From Antarcticibacterium sp. 1MA-6-2 (GTDB lineage: Bacteria; Bacteroidota; Bacteroidia; Flavobacteriales; Flavobacteriaceae), in contig NZ_CP091036.1 of the NCBI RefSeq assembly GCF_021535135.1, forward strand, positions 124,001 through 188,000: a DNA stretch of 64,000 bases, read 5' to 3'. Made by a program: the position numbers and the translations under genes. The notes beneath the pieces were generated by a model, which was not told where the DNA came from, searched no databases, and saw nothing but the letters and a program-made list of their open reading frames with translations. Shown here piece after piece: positions 31,520 to 41,970 of this stretch (its first letter is position 1; every line of letters starts with the position of its first letter).

Positions 31520-32275
31520 CTAAGCAACGATATCCAAGATCACGTTCCTGCGTTTACCATTCGCTATATAGGTTGGGATGTTTTTAGCGGCAGTACCTTT
31601 TGCGATTTTAATTTTGGATTCCATGCCTCCACGACCTTCACCTTCGCCTTTATCTGATTGCTGAACATATTTTTCTACGTTCTCATCAATCGTAACCTTG
31701 TTAAGTTTTTCTGACTCATCATCATTAGGATGCCCTGTATAAAGGCCTTCCGTATCACTTAAAATAATCAAAGCATCTGCCTTTATGAGTTCTGCCACCA
31801 GGCTCGCCAGCTCGTCATTATCAGAGAACATAGACATTGTTACAGAAACTGCGTCGTCCTCATTTGCTATAGGAATAATTCCTTCAGAAAGTAAAGACTC
31901 ATAACAGTTAATCATATTTTCCCTATGTAACCCCGGAGCAAAATCCCGTTTGGTAGCAAGTACCTGGGCGCAACGCATTCCAAAATCATTAAAAATTCCA
32001 TAATAATGCCTCATCATCCTAGGTTGCCCTACAGAGGAATAAACCTGTCTCCTCTTGGAGGGATCTTTTATGCTTATTTCGCCCAAAATTTCCTTACCCG
32101 CGATCGCAGATCCTGATGAAACAAGTACTACCATTACATCCTCTTCGTATAATGAAGCTATTTGTTCTACCAAATGTTTTAAGACGGGACCTAAAATCCT
32201 GTTGTCTTTGTTGGTCAATACATTAGTACCCACTTTTACTACAATTCTTTTTGCGTCTTTTATATCTTTAATCAA
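31520..32275 (-). CDS. proB: Glutamate 5-kinase, short form without PUA domain
   Basis: This amino acid kinase of 251 residues phosphorylates glutamate at the start of proline synthesis. It opens KRIVVKVGTNVLTN and contains VLVSSGSAIAGKE, ANEDDAVSV and the SDTEGLYTGHP nucleotide-binding block, followed by GRGGMESKIKIAKG. It ends after the kinase domain, so it lacks the C-terminal PUA domain of the E. coli enzyme; short forms are common in Bacteroidetes. It lies 25 bp after proC. The frame is intact. Confidence 0.95.
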   Translation of the reverse strand: MIKDIKDAKRIVVKVGTNVLTNKDNRILGPVLKHLVEQIASLYEEDVMVVLVSSGSAIAGKEILGEISIKDPSKRRQVYSSVGQPRMMRHYYGIFNDFGMRCAQVLATKRDFAPGLHRENMINCYESLLSEGIIPIANEDDAVSVTMSMFSDNDELASLVAELIKADALIILSDTEGLYTGHPNDDESEKLNKVTIDENVEKYVQQSDKGEGEGRGGMESKIKIAKGTAAKNIPTYIANGKRRNVILDIVA

Positions 32276-32300
32276 AATATATGTTTTATTAACTAATTTT

Positions 32301-33106
32301 TTATTGTTTTCCTAATTCCACTGCACGATCAAAGGCTGCATAAGCAGCATCCTTAATCAATTCCTTTACATTATTATCTTCCATGGAATCCAGCGCAGCT
32401 CTTGTAGTTCCGCCTTTGGAAGCAACTCTTTCCATCCAGGTCTCCGGCGAGAGATCACTTTGGTTGAAAAGCTCAACGGCTCCCTCAAACGTCTGACTTA
32501 CCAGCACCTTGGAATCGTTTTTTGAGAAGCCCATTTTTAAAGCAGCTTCCAGCATAGATTGCATAAAATAAAAAACATAGGCCGGGCCACTTCCTGAAAT
32601 ACCTGTTGAGGCATCTATATAATTTTCAGTTTCAACATGAATAGATTCTCCTGTGGTATCCAGTAAATTCCTTATCATTAAAAGTTCCACCCTGGAAACT
32701 TCTTTTGACTCTGTATACGAGGTAACTCCTTTTCCCACCTGTGCTTAAGTAAGTTAGGCATTGCCCTTACCACCTTGGGTATATTCAATCCCTTCTGGAT
32801 TTTATTTATGGTAACACCTGCCATAATTGAAACTATGATCTGCCCATTATTTACCATTGATTTTATTTCTTCAAATAAACCATCAATATGATAAGGTTTA
32901 ACTGCAAGAAAAACTACATCAGCTTCCGGAAGGCAATCTTCCAGGTTATCGTAAACATCAAAATGTTCAATTTTACTAAGGGATATAAGCAATTCCGGAG
33001 ACTTATCATAGATCATTAACTTGTGCCGGGTCAACAATGGAGATTTAGCCATTCCCTGGGAATATGTTAGGCCCATATTTCCTGCTCCAATTACTAGTAC
33101 TTTCAT
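32301..33106 (-). CDS. proC: Pyrroline-5-carboxylate reductase (frameshift at 32744-32749)
   Basis: This is the last enzyme of proline synthesis, at the head of the proC-proB-proA operon. The NADP motif is VLVIGAGNMG at the start, followed by VVFLAVKPYHI and the catalytic-region motif SGISGSGPAYVFYFM-like sequence (STGISGSGPAY). The frame breaks in the conserved block MPNLPAQVGKG: the plus strand reads CTTAAG at 32744-32749 where CCGG is expected. Corrected length is 267 residues, the normal size. The second piece's apparent start (GKGVTSY) is internal. Confidence 0.93.
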
Positions 33107-33430
33107 TCTTTTTGTTTTAATTACTTTGATTGATCGTCTAAAAAATTACTTCTATTTGGGTATAATGGTACAAAGACCATGCAATGCCACCTTATTGTAG
33201 GAAAGATTTTAAGAAATCTCCCCGGAATAAGATAACTATAATTAAAAAGATGAAGATTTAGAATTTGTAAATTAACGAAACCTGCAGTATTAGTGGAATG
33301 AAAAGATAAATGATAGGAAGAGGTAATAAAACCCGGGGAGGGCGGAGTGTAGGAAAAAAGAGGCAAATAATTTTAAGCTTAAAATTAACCCCCGCCGCAA
33401 TGTCGTTAAAAATCTGTAAAAATGGCAGGT
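33107..33430. other. Intergenic region with no gene seen
   Basis: The 324 bases between proC and the next gene hold no convincing coding frame; the 81-codon frame at 33121-33366 has no conserved features and unusual composition. The region must contain the proC promoter on the minus strand. Its only clear structure is a 20-bp palindrome at 33368-33387. Confidence 0.5.
33368..33387. repeat. Perfect 20-bp palindrome
   Basis: TAATTTTAAGCTTAAAATTA is identical to its reverse complement. It lies 44 bp from the end of the minus-strand gene at 33431 and could be a terminator stem or binding site; no T tract or regulator supports either. Confidence 0.5.
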
Positions 33431-33856
33431 TTAGTTACTATTACGTTTTAGTAAAGGAGTTGTAAAACGAAGAATTCTTAATTTGAGATCCTGCATTTTT
33501 TCAATATGTTTCTCAAGACGAATAGAAAGTTTTTGATGTTGTGAATGGTAAAAAGATTCACAACTTATATCCTCGCATTCCATCATTCCATTCAGGTCGT
33601 TTTTATGATTGTGCAACTCTTCGTGTAATTCAATTTTTTCAGCCTTTCTTTCTTCAACCTCATCATAAAATTCCTGGAGTCGCTCAAATAAATTAGGGAT
33701 TGAATCCTGGTAAATGTCAGAGGTAAGAAATTGTTTCAAAAAGTGAATTTCTTCAGTATCAATTTGTAATAATGAGTCCCAACGAAGGGTATCTGCCTGC
33801 AATTCATCTACACTTTTTTCGTTCGCCGAGCGGCGGCAATTCATGGTTGTGGACAT
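33431..33856 (-). CDS. Hypothetical coiled-coil protein (141 aa)
   Basis: I do not recognise this family. The protein is charged, without signal peptide or membrane segment. From about residue 55 it is predicted to be helical and coiled-coil (ERLQEFYDEVEERKAEKIEL, then LSIRLEKHIEKMQDLKLRI). Three cysteines occur (one near residue 7, two in CEDISCESF). It has a codon pattern like its neighbours and a clean ATG at 33854-33856. It stands alone between proC and a divergent small lipoprotein. A cytoplasmic stress or scaffolding protein is possible, but nothing in the sequence proves a function. Confidence 0.7.
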   Translation of the reverse strand: MSTTMNCRRSANEKSVDELQADTLRWDSLLQIDTEEIHFLKQFLTSDIYQDSIPNLFERLQEFYDEVEERKAEKIELHEELHNHKNDLNGMMECEDISCESFYHSQHQKLSIRLEKHIEKMQDLKLRILRFTTPLLKRNSN

Positions 33857-34180
33857 AGCTGAAAATTTTAGGGGGTTAATAAATGTACAACAAGATTAAC
33901 TAAATGCTCATCAATATTAAGCTAATTTTTAATTAAAAAAGAGATGCCAATATTCCTCATTTTGACCTTTGGAAAATTTAAATTGAGCACAGTTTTTGTT
34001 TTCTAGCTGTCATCTGGAATATTTTTAATCTTTCCTGAGATGTGTGGAGAAAGGAAAATTTGAGAAATTGTAGTAAAATCAAGGGTTGAGGTCGAAAAAT
34101 ATTTTTTTTGTCCAATGTTTTTTCGAACAATTTTTCACATACATTTGGCCCATAAATCAAACAATAAACTCATTTTTCAA
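33857..34180. other. Intergenic region between two divergent genes
   Basis: These 324 bases hold no convincing coding frame on either strand. They should contain both divergent promoters. The only candidate element seen is the TACATTTG box at 34140-34147. Confidence 0.5.
34140..34147 (+). promoter_or_regulatory. Candidate Bacteroidetes -7 box (TACATTTG)
   Basis: The sequence matches the TAnnTTTG consensus of the Bacteroidetes primary sigma factor and lies 33 bp before the ATG of the small lipoprotein gene. No TTG was found at the usual -33 spacing, so support is partial. Confidence 0.45.
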
Positions 34181-34399
34181 ATGAAAAAATCATTTTTAAC
34201 TCTTGCAGCTATCGCACTAGTTTTTAGTTTTACTTCTTGTAAAGAAACTACAGTAGAAACTACTGAAGATCCAGCAACAGAGATGGAAGTTCTTGAAACA
34301 GAAACTGAATCTACTGAAGAAGTAATCGAAGAAGCTCCTGTAGAAGAAGTAGATACTACTACTGCTACTACTGGTGAAGATGCTACAATTGTAGAATAA
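34181..34399 (+). CDS. Small acidic lipoprotein (72 aa)
   Basis: A lipoprotein signal peptide (LAAIALVFSFTSC, Cys20) is followed by about 50 residues made almost only of Glu, Thr, Val, Asp and Ala (TEEVIEEAPVEEVDTTTATT). No domain is recognisable. The start is placed at 34181, because the upstream in-frame Met at 34115 precedes the promoter-like box and has no conserved features. The gene has its own strong terminator, suggesting a single-gene, well-expressed unit. Small acidic lipoproteins of this kind are frequent in marine Flavobacteria; their role is unknown. Confidence 0.75.
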   Translation: MKKSFLTLAAIALVFSFTSCKETTVETTEDPATEMEVLETETESTEEVIEEAPVEEVDTTTATTGEDATIVE

Positions 34400-34445
34400 A
34401 AATATAAATGATCTCCTGATCCTTCAGGATTCTCAGTATTTTAAT

Positions 34446-34468
34446 GGGGCTTCGGCCCCATTTTTATT
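34446..34468 (+). terminator. Intrinsic terminator of the small lipoprotein gene
   Basis: ATGGGGC and GCCCCAT pair around a TTCG tetraloop, followed by a short T tract. Confidence 0.9.
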
Positions 34469-34518
34469 TGCTATTCTTTCTTTACTGGCGCACATTGATT
34501 TTAAATTTATCTCAAAAT

Positions 34519-36806
34519 CTAAAATGGATAGCCAATAGCTAAATTAAACACCAGATTTTCTCTTCTCCAATCCCTGTTTCCAAAATCTACCTGATCAAAT
34601 ACCCAGCGATTTCCTTCAGGTAAATAGGGCAGGCGAATAGGGAAGGCGAGATCTGTTCTTAAAATGAGGAAATTAAAGTCAAACCGTAAACCTACTCCCG
34701 TTCCAACAGCTAACTCCTTTAAAAAATCTTTTGAAAATTCTGCTCCGGGTTTATTGGGATCTTCATTCATTAACCACACATTTCCTGCATCTACGAAAAC
34801 AGCACCTTCTACGACACTGTAAATATGTGCACGTAATTCAGTATTTAATTCCAGTTTTATATCTCCGGATTGGTCTGGTAAGAAAGATGAGGGTGGTACT
34901 TCTTCATGGTAAGCTCCCGGTCCTACAGATCGTGCTCTGAAGGCCCGGACACTGTTAGTTCCTCCCACAAAAAATTGCTTAATAAAAGGCATCTCGCGGG
35001 AATTTCCATAAGGTAAACCTGTTCCAACAATAATCCTGCTTGCAAGATCCAGACCTCGACCCAGGTTTAAATAATGCCTGAAATCATTTTCCAGTTTTAC
35101 ATATTGGCTAAATGGTACCCCAAATACTTCTTTTTGTTTCCCGGCATCAACATCTGCCCCGGTTATAAGGCCTGTAACATTACCTGCAAGGTCTACATGT
35201 CCCTGATAATAAAAAGTATTCTTCTTCGCCGTTTCCATAGTGTTGGTAAACGTGAAGGTATAGGTAGGGCCAAATATTAATTGCTCTTCAATTATTCTCT
35301 CAAGATTGGGATTTAAAGCGATTTGTTCCCGGTAAAGATCAGAAACGTTGAACGGATTCACATACTGAATGTCCATTACCTTTAAATGATGTTCTGTCCG
35401 TATATTTTCTTTCCATAGGTATGCAAAGGATGCACGAAAGGAATTTAGTCCATAAAGCTGTTGCCGGGCTTGATATTCATAAGCCAGAGTAGCCCTTGTT
35501 CGGGGAATAAAAGCACTGGGGGAATGAACTGGAAAAGGAGTTACGAACTTGGGCCATGTTAAACTGGCTTCCCCCCTAATCTAAAAACATTAAATCCCTG
35601 GTTTTGCCCGGAAATTTGTGCTTCGTAACCTGCAAAGGCTGAAATTGTCAATAATTCTGCTCCTCTAAACGTATTCCTGTTGCTCCAGCTGAGGTTGACC
35701 TCAGATCCCGCATAATTGGCTGAATTCGTCTTTCCCAGTAACTCCAGTCTTAGAGACTTTTTAGGCATTGGGGTTAAGTAATAATATGCATCCAGAACGT
35801 TATCTGCAGAGTCCGATACCCGGAACTGGTTTTTTACGAACCTGAATATTCCCAGGTTGATAAGACGGTTAATTGACTTATTATGGTCTGTACGATTGTA
35901 AAGTTCTCCCTGGTCAAAAAGCAGGGATCTCTCAAATAATTGAGGTTTAAAATTATTTTCAGAATTTATTAGTGTGAATTGCTGATATTCTTCCCCTGTT
36001 GCTTCATTGGCAGGAATAGAATCTCCGGTTATTGAATAATTAGGATAGATATATACATTTCCAATAGTGTATTGTTGCGTAGCTTTTTCCGGAGTTTCTT
36101 CTTTTAAAACCATATTAAGAGTGACCTCGTGATTTCCTGCGGTGCTATCTACCTGCGCAAGAAGGTAATCTGGATTAAAGTAATAATAACCTTTTTCCTT
36201 TAGATTAGCATCTATTCTCAACCTTTCATCCTTTATTACTTCCAGGTCATATGGATTACCTACTTTTAAAAAACTACCTTCCTTTGTTTCTCTTATATCT
36301 TCAGTAAGAGGGATGGAATCATTGGGAAAAGAAATTTCTTTCATTATATACTGGTTCCCCAGCTCCACAAAATATTGTGCAGTTACTTTTTTATTTTTCG
36401 CGGTTGAATCGGGAATTGCACTGGCATTAAAATATCCCCGGTTTTCAGCATATCCCTGAACAAGATCGGCGTTGTATTCTAAATCTACCTGTTCAAAAAG
36501 CACAGGAGGTTGTCCCAGGTTTTCCCGAATCCATTTGCCTATTCCTTTTGCATCCTCTCCTCCGGAAATATTATAGAACCAGAGTTGTGGTCGCAGACCG
36601 AGAAATGACGAATTAGGATTTGGCCTTAGAAGACCTTCCATGTTGGCTTCAAGAGTTTTTCTTTCGCTTTTGGAAACATCCTGTCCTTCTACTTTCACTT
36701 CTCCACCCACATATAACATTTCTCCCTCGTCCAAATATTTTGCATTGCCACAACCGCATATGAAAACGACAATAAACAAGCTTAAGAGAAGATATTTATA
36801 ATTCAT
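34519..36806 (-). CDS. tamL: TamL, lipoprotein outer-membrane assembly factor of the Omp85 family (frameshift at 35571-35576)
   Basis: This Omp85-family barrel is preceded by POTRA-like domains and, unusually for Omp85 proteins, a lipoprotein signal (VVFICGC, Cys19). That combination is the Bacteroidetes TamL form of TamA. The barrel C-terminus includes GGTNSVRAFRARSVGPGAY, the conserved VRGF-like motif of Omp85, and a final strand ending in F (AIGYPF). The frame is lost in a C run (six on the plus strand; seven expected), restoring FRLGGEASLTWPKF. Corrected length is 762 residues. It lies immediately downstream of tamB and probably forms the TAM complex with it. Confidence 0.9.
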
Positions 36807-36825
36807 AACTGTGTTTCGTATTTAT

Positions 36826-39800
36826 CTATTCCTCATTTGGCTGCTTTCCAAAAATCTCCATGAAATGGTCGTAGTCCATGGTTATAATAAATGCCACCCC
36901 GGTTTCAATAATTTGACCTTGTAAAGCTACTTCATATTGATTTTTTCTGTAAGCCCTTAGTTTATATCTTCCATCCTTGGAGAGATCATAATCTACAGCA
37001 ATATCACCTGCAATATTGTTTGCCTGCTGGTTAGACTGTTGAGGGCCTTCTAATCCAAAGCTGCTTCCAATAGAAACTTTTAACTTAGTCATTTAATAAG
37101 CTTTTGGATAGGCCTACGTTAAGATCTGTTCGTTGTTCCCGCTGTCCTGTTGTATAATCATCAGTAGATTCAAGATCAAAATTTAATTCTACTCCACCTA
37201 TAAGATCCCCGGCAAGATCATTTAGTTGTTGTGATAAGATCTTACTCACACTCTGCCTCGCAAGTGACTCTGCACTGGTGCCGCCTGCCTCACTGGCAAA
37301 AGGATTTTCACCTATGAACCTGTTGAGAAGGAGTAAAGCGAAAACCTGTTTATTTAATTCTGAAGGTTGTTGACGAAGTTGCTCCAGTTTAGCCCTGGAA
37401 CTATTCAGGATTTCAGTGGCAACACTGTAATTGCCTTCAGGTAATCTTATGTCAAAGGTCAACTCCGGTTCCAGAAGGTCTCCCCTCATTTTCAAAAGTG
37501 TTTGAAAAGGCAATTCCTGCTTGTACATATTCCTTGCAGATTGTGTTAGATTAGCAAGCTGGTTGCCTAAAAGATCTATAGGAGCGGTTTCAGTTTCATA
37601 AATAGCTGTTATGTTTATTGTTGCATTTGTAGGTTCCCCGTTCCATTGGATAAAACTACCCGGTTCTATTTCAAATCTTCTTTTTATAAAATTGAAGGAC
37701 ATTTCATAAGCTCCTTCTGTAAATTCATACCTGCCGGAAAGACTGGTATTTCCTGAAGGATCAATGCTCGCAGTCAACTGTGCTTCTCCCTGCAGGTTTA
37801 AATAATCCCCGTTTCCTTCGTCTACAACTATGGTGAACTCCGCTTCTTCATTTATGTCAATATTAACTGATACGTCCATCCCTTGCAGTTCAGAGGTATT
37901 TACAGTTTCTTCTATTTCCCTCATTTCTTTCATTCTAAGGCTGGTTTCGTCTACAAATTCCACCACTCCTTCTCTGTCTGCAATTGTGGGATCTTCCTGC
38001 GGCAATACAATACTTAGATCTGTTCCTTCATTTACACTTACACTTCCATTTACCACGGGAGTATCAAGGCTGCCGCCAATGGTAAGCCGGGTATCCAAAA
38101 CCAGGGTTCCGTAGTAGAAATCATTGTCATCTTTAGTAGAGTTGATAGCCCTGAAATTATCGGCATTTACGGTTAATTCAAATCCATAATCAGTGTAATC
38201 TGTAGTTGCAATGGTACCATCCACTACCAATTCGTTATTATCTTCATCAGATATGGTAAAGTTATTCATAGTTATACCCTGCCTGTCAAAAGAGATCCGG
38301 TCGTTCATATCTTTAAAATAACTGTTGAGAGTGGTAACCCTGAAGCCCACCTCGTGAAATAACAGGTCCCCAATAACTGCTTAGTTCGCCCATGGTACCT
38401 TCAATCTTTAAATCTCCAGATAAATATCCTGTACCATCATTAATACTGCCCATTGAGAATCCCTGAATACTTTCTATTTCCAGTCGTTCCAGGTCAAAAA
38501 GGAAATCTAAAGCACCAGTTTCGGTATTATAATTTCCTGCGAGTTCTGCATCATTTCCCTGTCCTGTGATCGTAACAACTGCCTGTAGGGAATTCACAGT
38601 TTCATTATTAACCTTTATACCAACATCTCCCACAGTGTCCTGTTTAAAACTAAAGTTAGAAATGTTTAAATCTGCTTCATATTGAGGTGCGGCGGTAAGA
38701 TCCTCTATAACTACCTGCCCGTTTAAAGCCCCGGCGGCCAGAAGAGTGTCTTTGGAAATCATTGCACTTATAGTCTCAAGTTGAAAGGATTCAAATTCAA
38801 CTTCGAGGGGGGAGGAGGGATCGTCTGTTGTAGAATTTATCCTGATTGCGTTGCCCTGATGGCTTAGGTTAAAATTAGTGGCCTGTATTCCACCTGGTCC
38901 AAAGGTGATACTGTTATTGTCGGGAATTTGCCATTTGTCATAGTTAAGCAACAAATTTTCAACTTCCAGTGAAATTCGTTGATTGCCTTCTACAGCTTCC
39001 AGGTCTCCGGCTATTCGATAATGAGGTTCTCCTTTAGAGTCATCTATCTGGAGTTCATAAAATATAACATTATCAGTAATTTTTCCTGTTATTTCGGTGT
39101 GGAATAACTGCAGTTGTGGGCTGTCTACATCTTCAATTATAATGGCATACTCAATAGCATCGCCTACTGTTGTAACATCGATATTCAAATTGGTGAGATC
39201 ATAATCAAGATATTTAAGACTCACGATTTTTCCCTGTAAGCCAAGAGAATCAGTTTCGCTATTGAAGCCCCCGGTGAATTTTACCTAGCTCTCTAAAATC
39301 TAATTGGGGAACCAGTTGTGCGAAAACAGGATCATTATCAATGTCTACTTTAAAGGTGAATTGTTGAGGTTGGATAGTATCTGTTTCCACCTCAATTGTA
39401 TCAATAGGAGGGAGAGATCATAATAATTGGAAATGGTATTTGTTAAGGCGGTTCCAATTTTAGTTAGTTGATATTGCCCTTCAATTTTGGCATCTACAAA
39501 CTGCGAATTAAGTTTTAAACTATCCAGTGTTGGTGAAGCGTAGGAGACAATAGAAATAGTGTCTAGAGGATATCGTTCCGTGGCATTTTCTGCAATAAGA
39601 TCAGTAATGTAAATCTCCCCGTTTAAATAATCTGGATCTGCGGTTTGAAGATCGGCAGTAAGGTTCCCTTCAATCCTTAATGGGCTTCCGTAGAGGTTAA
39701 GGGAATCAAGTGCTATGTTGCGTAAATCGGCCTGAAGTTGGATAGATGGATATTCTCCCTGGAAATTTCCTGTTGCCTCAAGGTTGAAATCTAAATTAGA

Positions 39801-41837
39801 ATCATCCATTTCTGCCTGCGCAGTAAGATTTCCGTTTTCCATTGAACCTTCAAACTGAAGGTCATTGTAGGTGTAGCTATTGTATTCAGCCTTTTGAATT
39901 GTCCCCGATGCAGTAGCGTTAGCCGTGGCGGGATCAAAACCAATTCCGTCTACTTTTAAATTTAAAGTGAGCTCACCTATAGAATCATTCCGCATCAATC
40001 TTCCTAAATCAAAATCATTCAATGCGACATCTGCTCTGTACCTTTCTGCATTCTCCTGTCTCATGTCAATGGTAGCATCAATTTGAGCATTTCCGGAGCT
40101 GCTTTGAAGATCAATCTTGGTGTCGAAATTTTCAGCTGTTCCCCGAAAATTTCCAGTTGCACTAAAAGTTGCAGGTAATTGAATACTATCTGGTATAGTT
40201 CCCGGCGGAACAAATTCATTAATGTCAGCTGCTGTTGTCCTAAAATTGCGAATGTTCAGGTTGTAGTAAGCATTTTCAGCATCTGGTAATCCTGAAATAG
40301 ATCCATTTATGGACACGGCAGTGCTACCAATTCCTGAAGCTTCAAAATTGTCTATTTTTAAGTCGTTTACCTTACCTGAAACTTCTCCATTAATATTAAG
40401 AACTGCATTAGGATTACTTGCAAAAGGTGGAGTATCTTTAAGATCTGGTGCAAGAATTAAAATGTCACTAAAGGCAATTTTGCTATTGTTAAGATTAGCT
40501 ACCACCCTTGCCTCACCTATATTTTCCTGAAGACTTTCCAGGGATTGATAATCTAAAACAATTTTTTCCCTTAGGAGCGTGTTTGGGGTCTCCAGGTATA
40601 AATTTTTTAAGTAAGCAGCAGTATTTGCATACGCAAAATCTGTTTCTAAAGATTTGATATTAAGACCGCTTTTATCTTTTAAAGTGAAGGAATTTATTCT
40701 TCCGGAAATTGAATCGAGACTATAATAAAAGTTCTCTGCATTAAGGTTCAAATTTGTAAGGTCGAGATCCATATAGTTGATCCCTTGCTCCTGTTTAGGT
40801 GCATTTTGATCCTGAAAACGAAAAGCAACATTTTGAAAATCTGCATCATCAATTTTTACCTTCCAGTTATTTGAAGCTTCTGTTGTTGCGGTGGAATCTG
40901 TCTCAGTCTCTGTTCCTGTTTCTGCGGCACTTGCAGTTTGAGGCATAATTAGCTCTCCCTCTAATCCTTTAATTTTAAGGTTTGAAAGATCTACAAATTG
41001 TTCCTGAAGTTTAAAATCTTCAAATTCGGCCTGTAGTTCCTCTAATCCAAAAACACTGTTGATATTGGCTGATTCACTGTTGAAGCTCACCTGAATATCT
41101 GATAAAGAAATATCTCCAAGACCAATATATAATGGTGCAGTCTCTTCCTCTTCTTCGGTTTCCGATGTACCTGAAGTAGATTCAGTCAAAGATTCTGTAA
41201 GTCCCTGATCCATTTTTAGAATAAGACCATCAATGGTAATTTCGGGAATTTCATAGATCATATTCTCCAGATCAAAAGTCCCAATGCGGGTTTCAAGATG
41301 ATTTAGATTAGCATCTATGTTAGTTTTGGTGAGCTGGTCATTCATCCGGAAACGTACCTTATTAAGATCAATGGTACCCAAAGATATTTCCATAGCTGAT
41401 GTCGTAGTGTCTTTAGGAGTGTTCGTCGCAAAAGCCTCGGCCATATAATCAAAATTGAATACTGAATCCTGATCTCTTTTTAAATGAACAACAGCGCCCT
41501 GAAGCTCAATTGCTCCAATATCAAACGTATTACTTACTAATTTGTAAAAATTTATGTTTACTGCCAGGCGTTGTCCCGCAGCAAGAGTGTCACCTTCCTG
41601 GTCTTCCAGATAAAAATCTTCAAGGACGATCTTTTTTGGGAAATCTATATCAAGGTTTCCAACACGTACGGGAGTTTTAAATTTGCCTTCAAGGAATGAG
41701 ACTGCCTCCTTCTTAGCGTAATTTTGAACGGCAGGGATTTGAATAAGGAGAAGCAGGAGCAACAAAATACCAATTATGCTCCCTAATATCCATAAAATTA
41801 CTTTTAAAAACTTGCGAAGAAACTTTTTCAAGTTCAA
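36826..41837 (-). CDS. tamB: TamB/AsmA-type translocation and assembly module protein (four frameshifts)
   Basis: This is a very long periplasm-spanning protein with one N-terminal membrane anchor (VILWILGSIIGILLLLLLLI), an AsmA-like start (VRVGNLDIDFPKKIVLED) and repeated beta-rich segments typical of TamB. The C-terminal TamB domain (DUF490) is readable as MSFNFIKRRFEIEPGS, QLNDLAGDLIGGVELNF and NDRLKVSIGSSFGLEG. It is written as four pieces. Lesions are GGG at 39410-39412 (one base lost), CCTAG at 39284-39288, CTTAG at 38380-38384 and CTTAG at 37084-37088; the last three are altered RCCGGY sites. Corrected length is 1669 residues. It bridges inner and outer membranes and works with TamL, 19 bp downstream. 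Confidence 0.9.
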
Positions 41838-41914
41838 ATACTTTTGCCATAAAGATAGGCACTTGCAGAGGGAAGTCTGTTAAATTTAAGCGAAACCTGT
41901 TGTTGCTGTTAAAC

Positions 41915-41953
41915 AAAAAAAGGCTGTATAATTTTCATTAACAGCCTTTTTAT
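41915..41953. terminator. Intrinsic terminator after the M3 peptidase gene
   Basis: AAAAAGGCTGT (41917-41927) and ACAGCCTTTTT (41941-41951) form a perfect stem. On the minus strand it follows the peptidase stop at 41971 and ends in Ts. Confidence 0.85.
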
Positions 41954-41970
41954 AATTGTTGAAGCTAATT

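Noticed and set aside
33121..33366. 81-codon frame upstream of proC
   Set aside because: No conserved features, unusual composition (rich in Phe, Ser, Pro and Asn), and it covers the expected proC promoter region.
36826..41837. Region of gene decay (pseudogenes)
   Set aside because: Coding quality is high on both sides of every lesion, corrected lengths are whole codons, and the lesions share one motif. Random decay would not do this.
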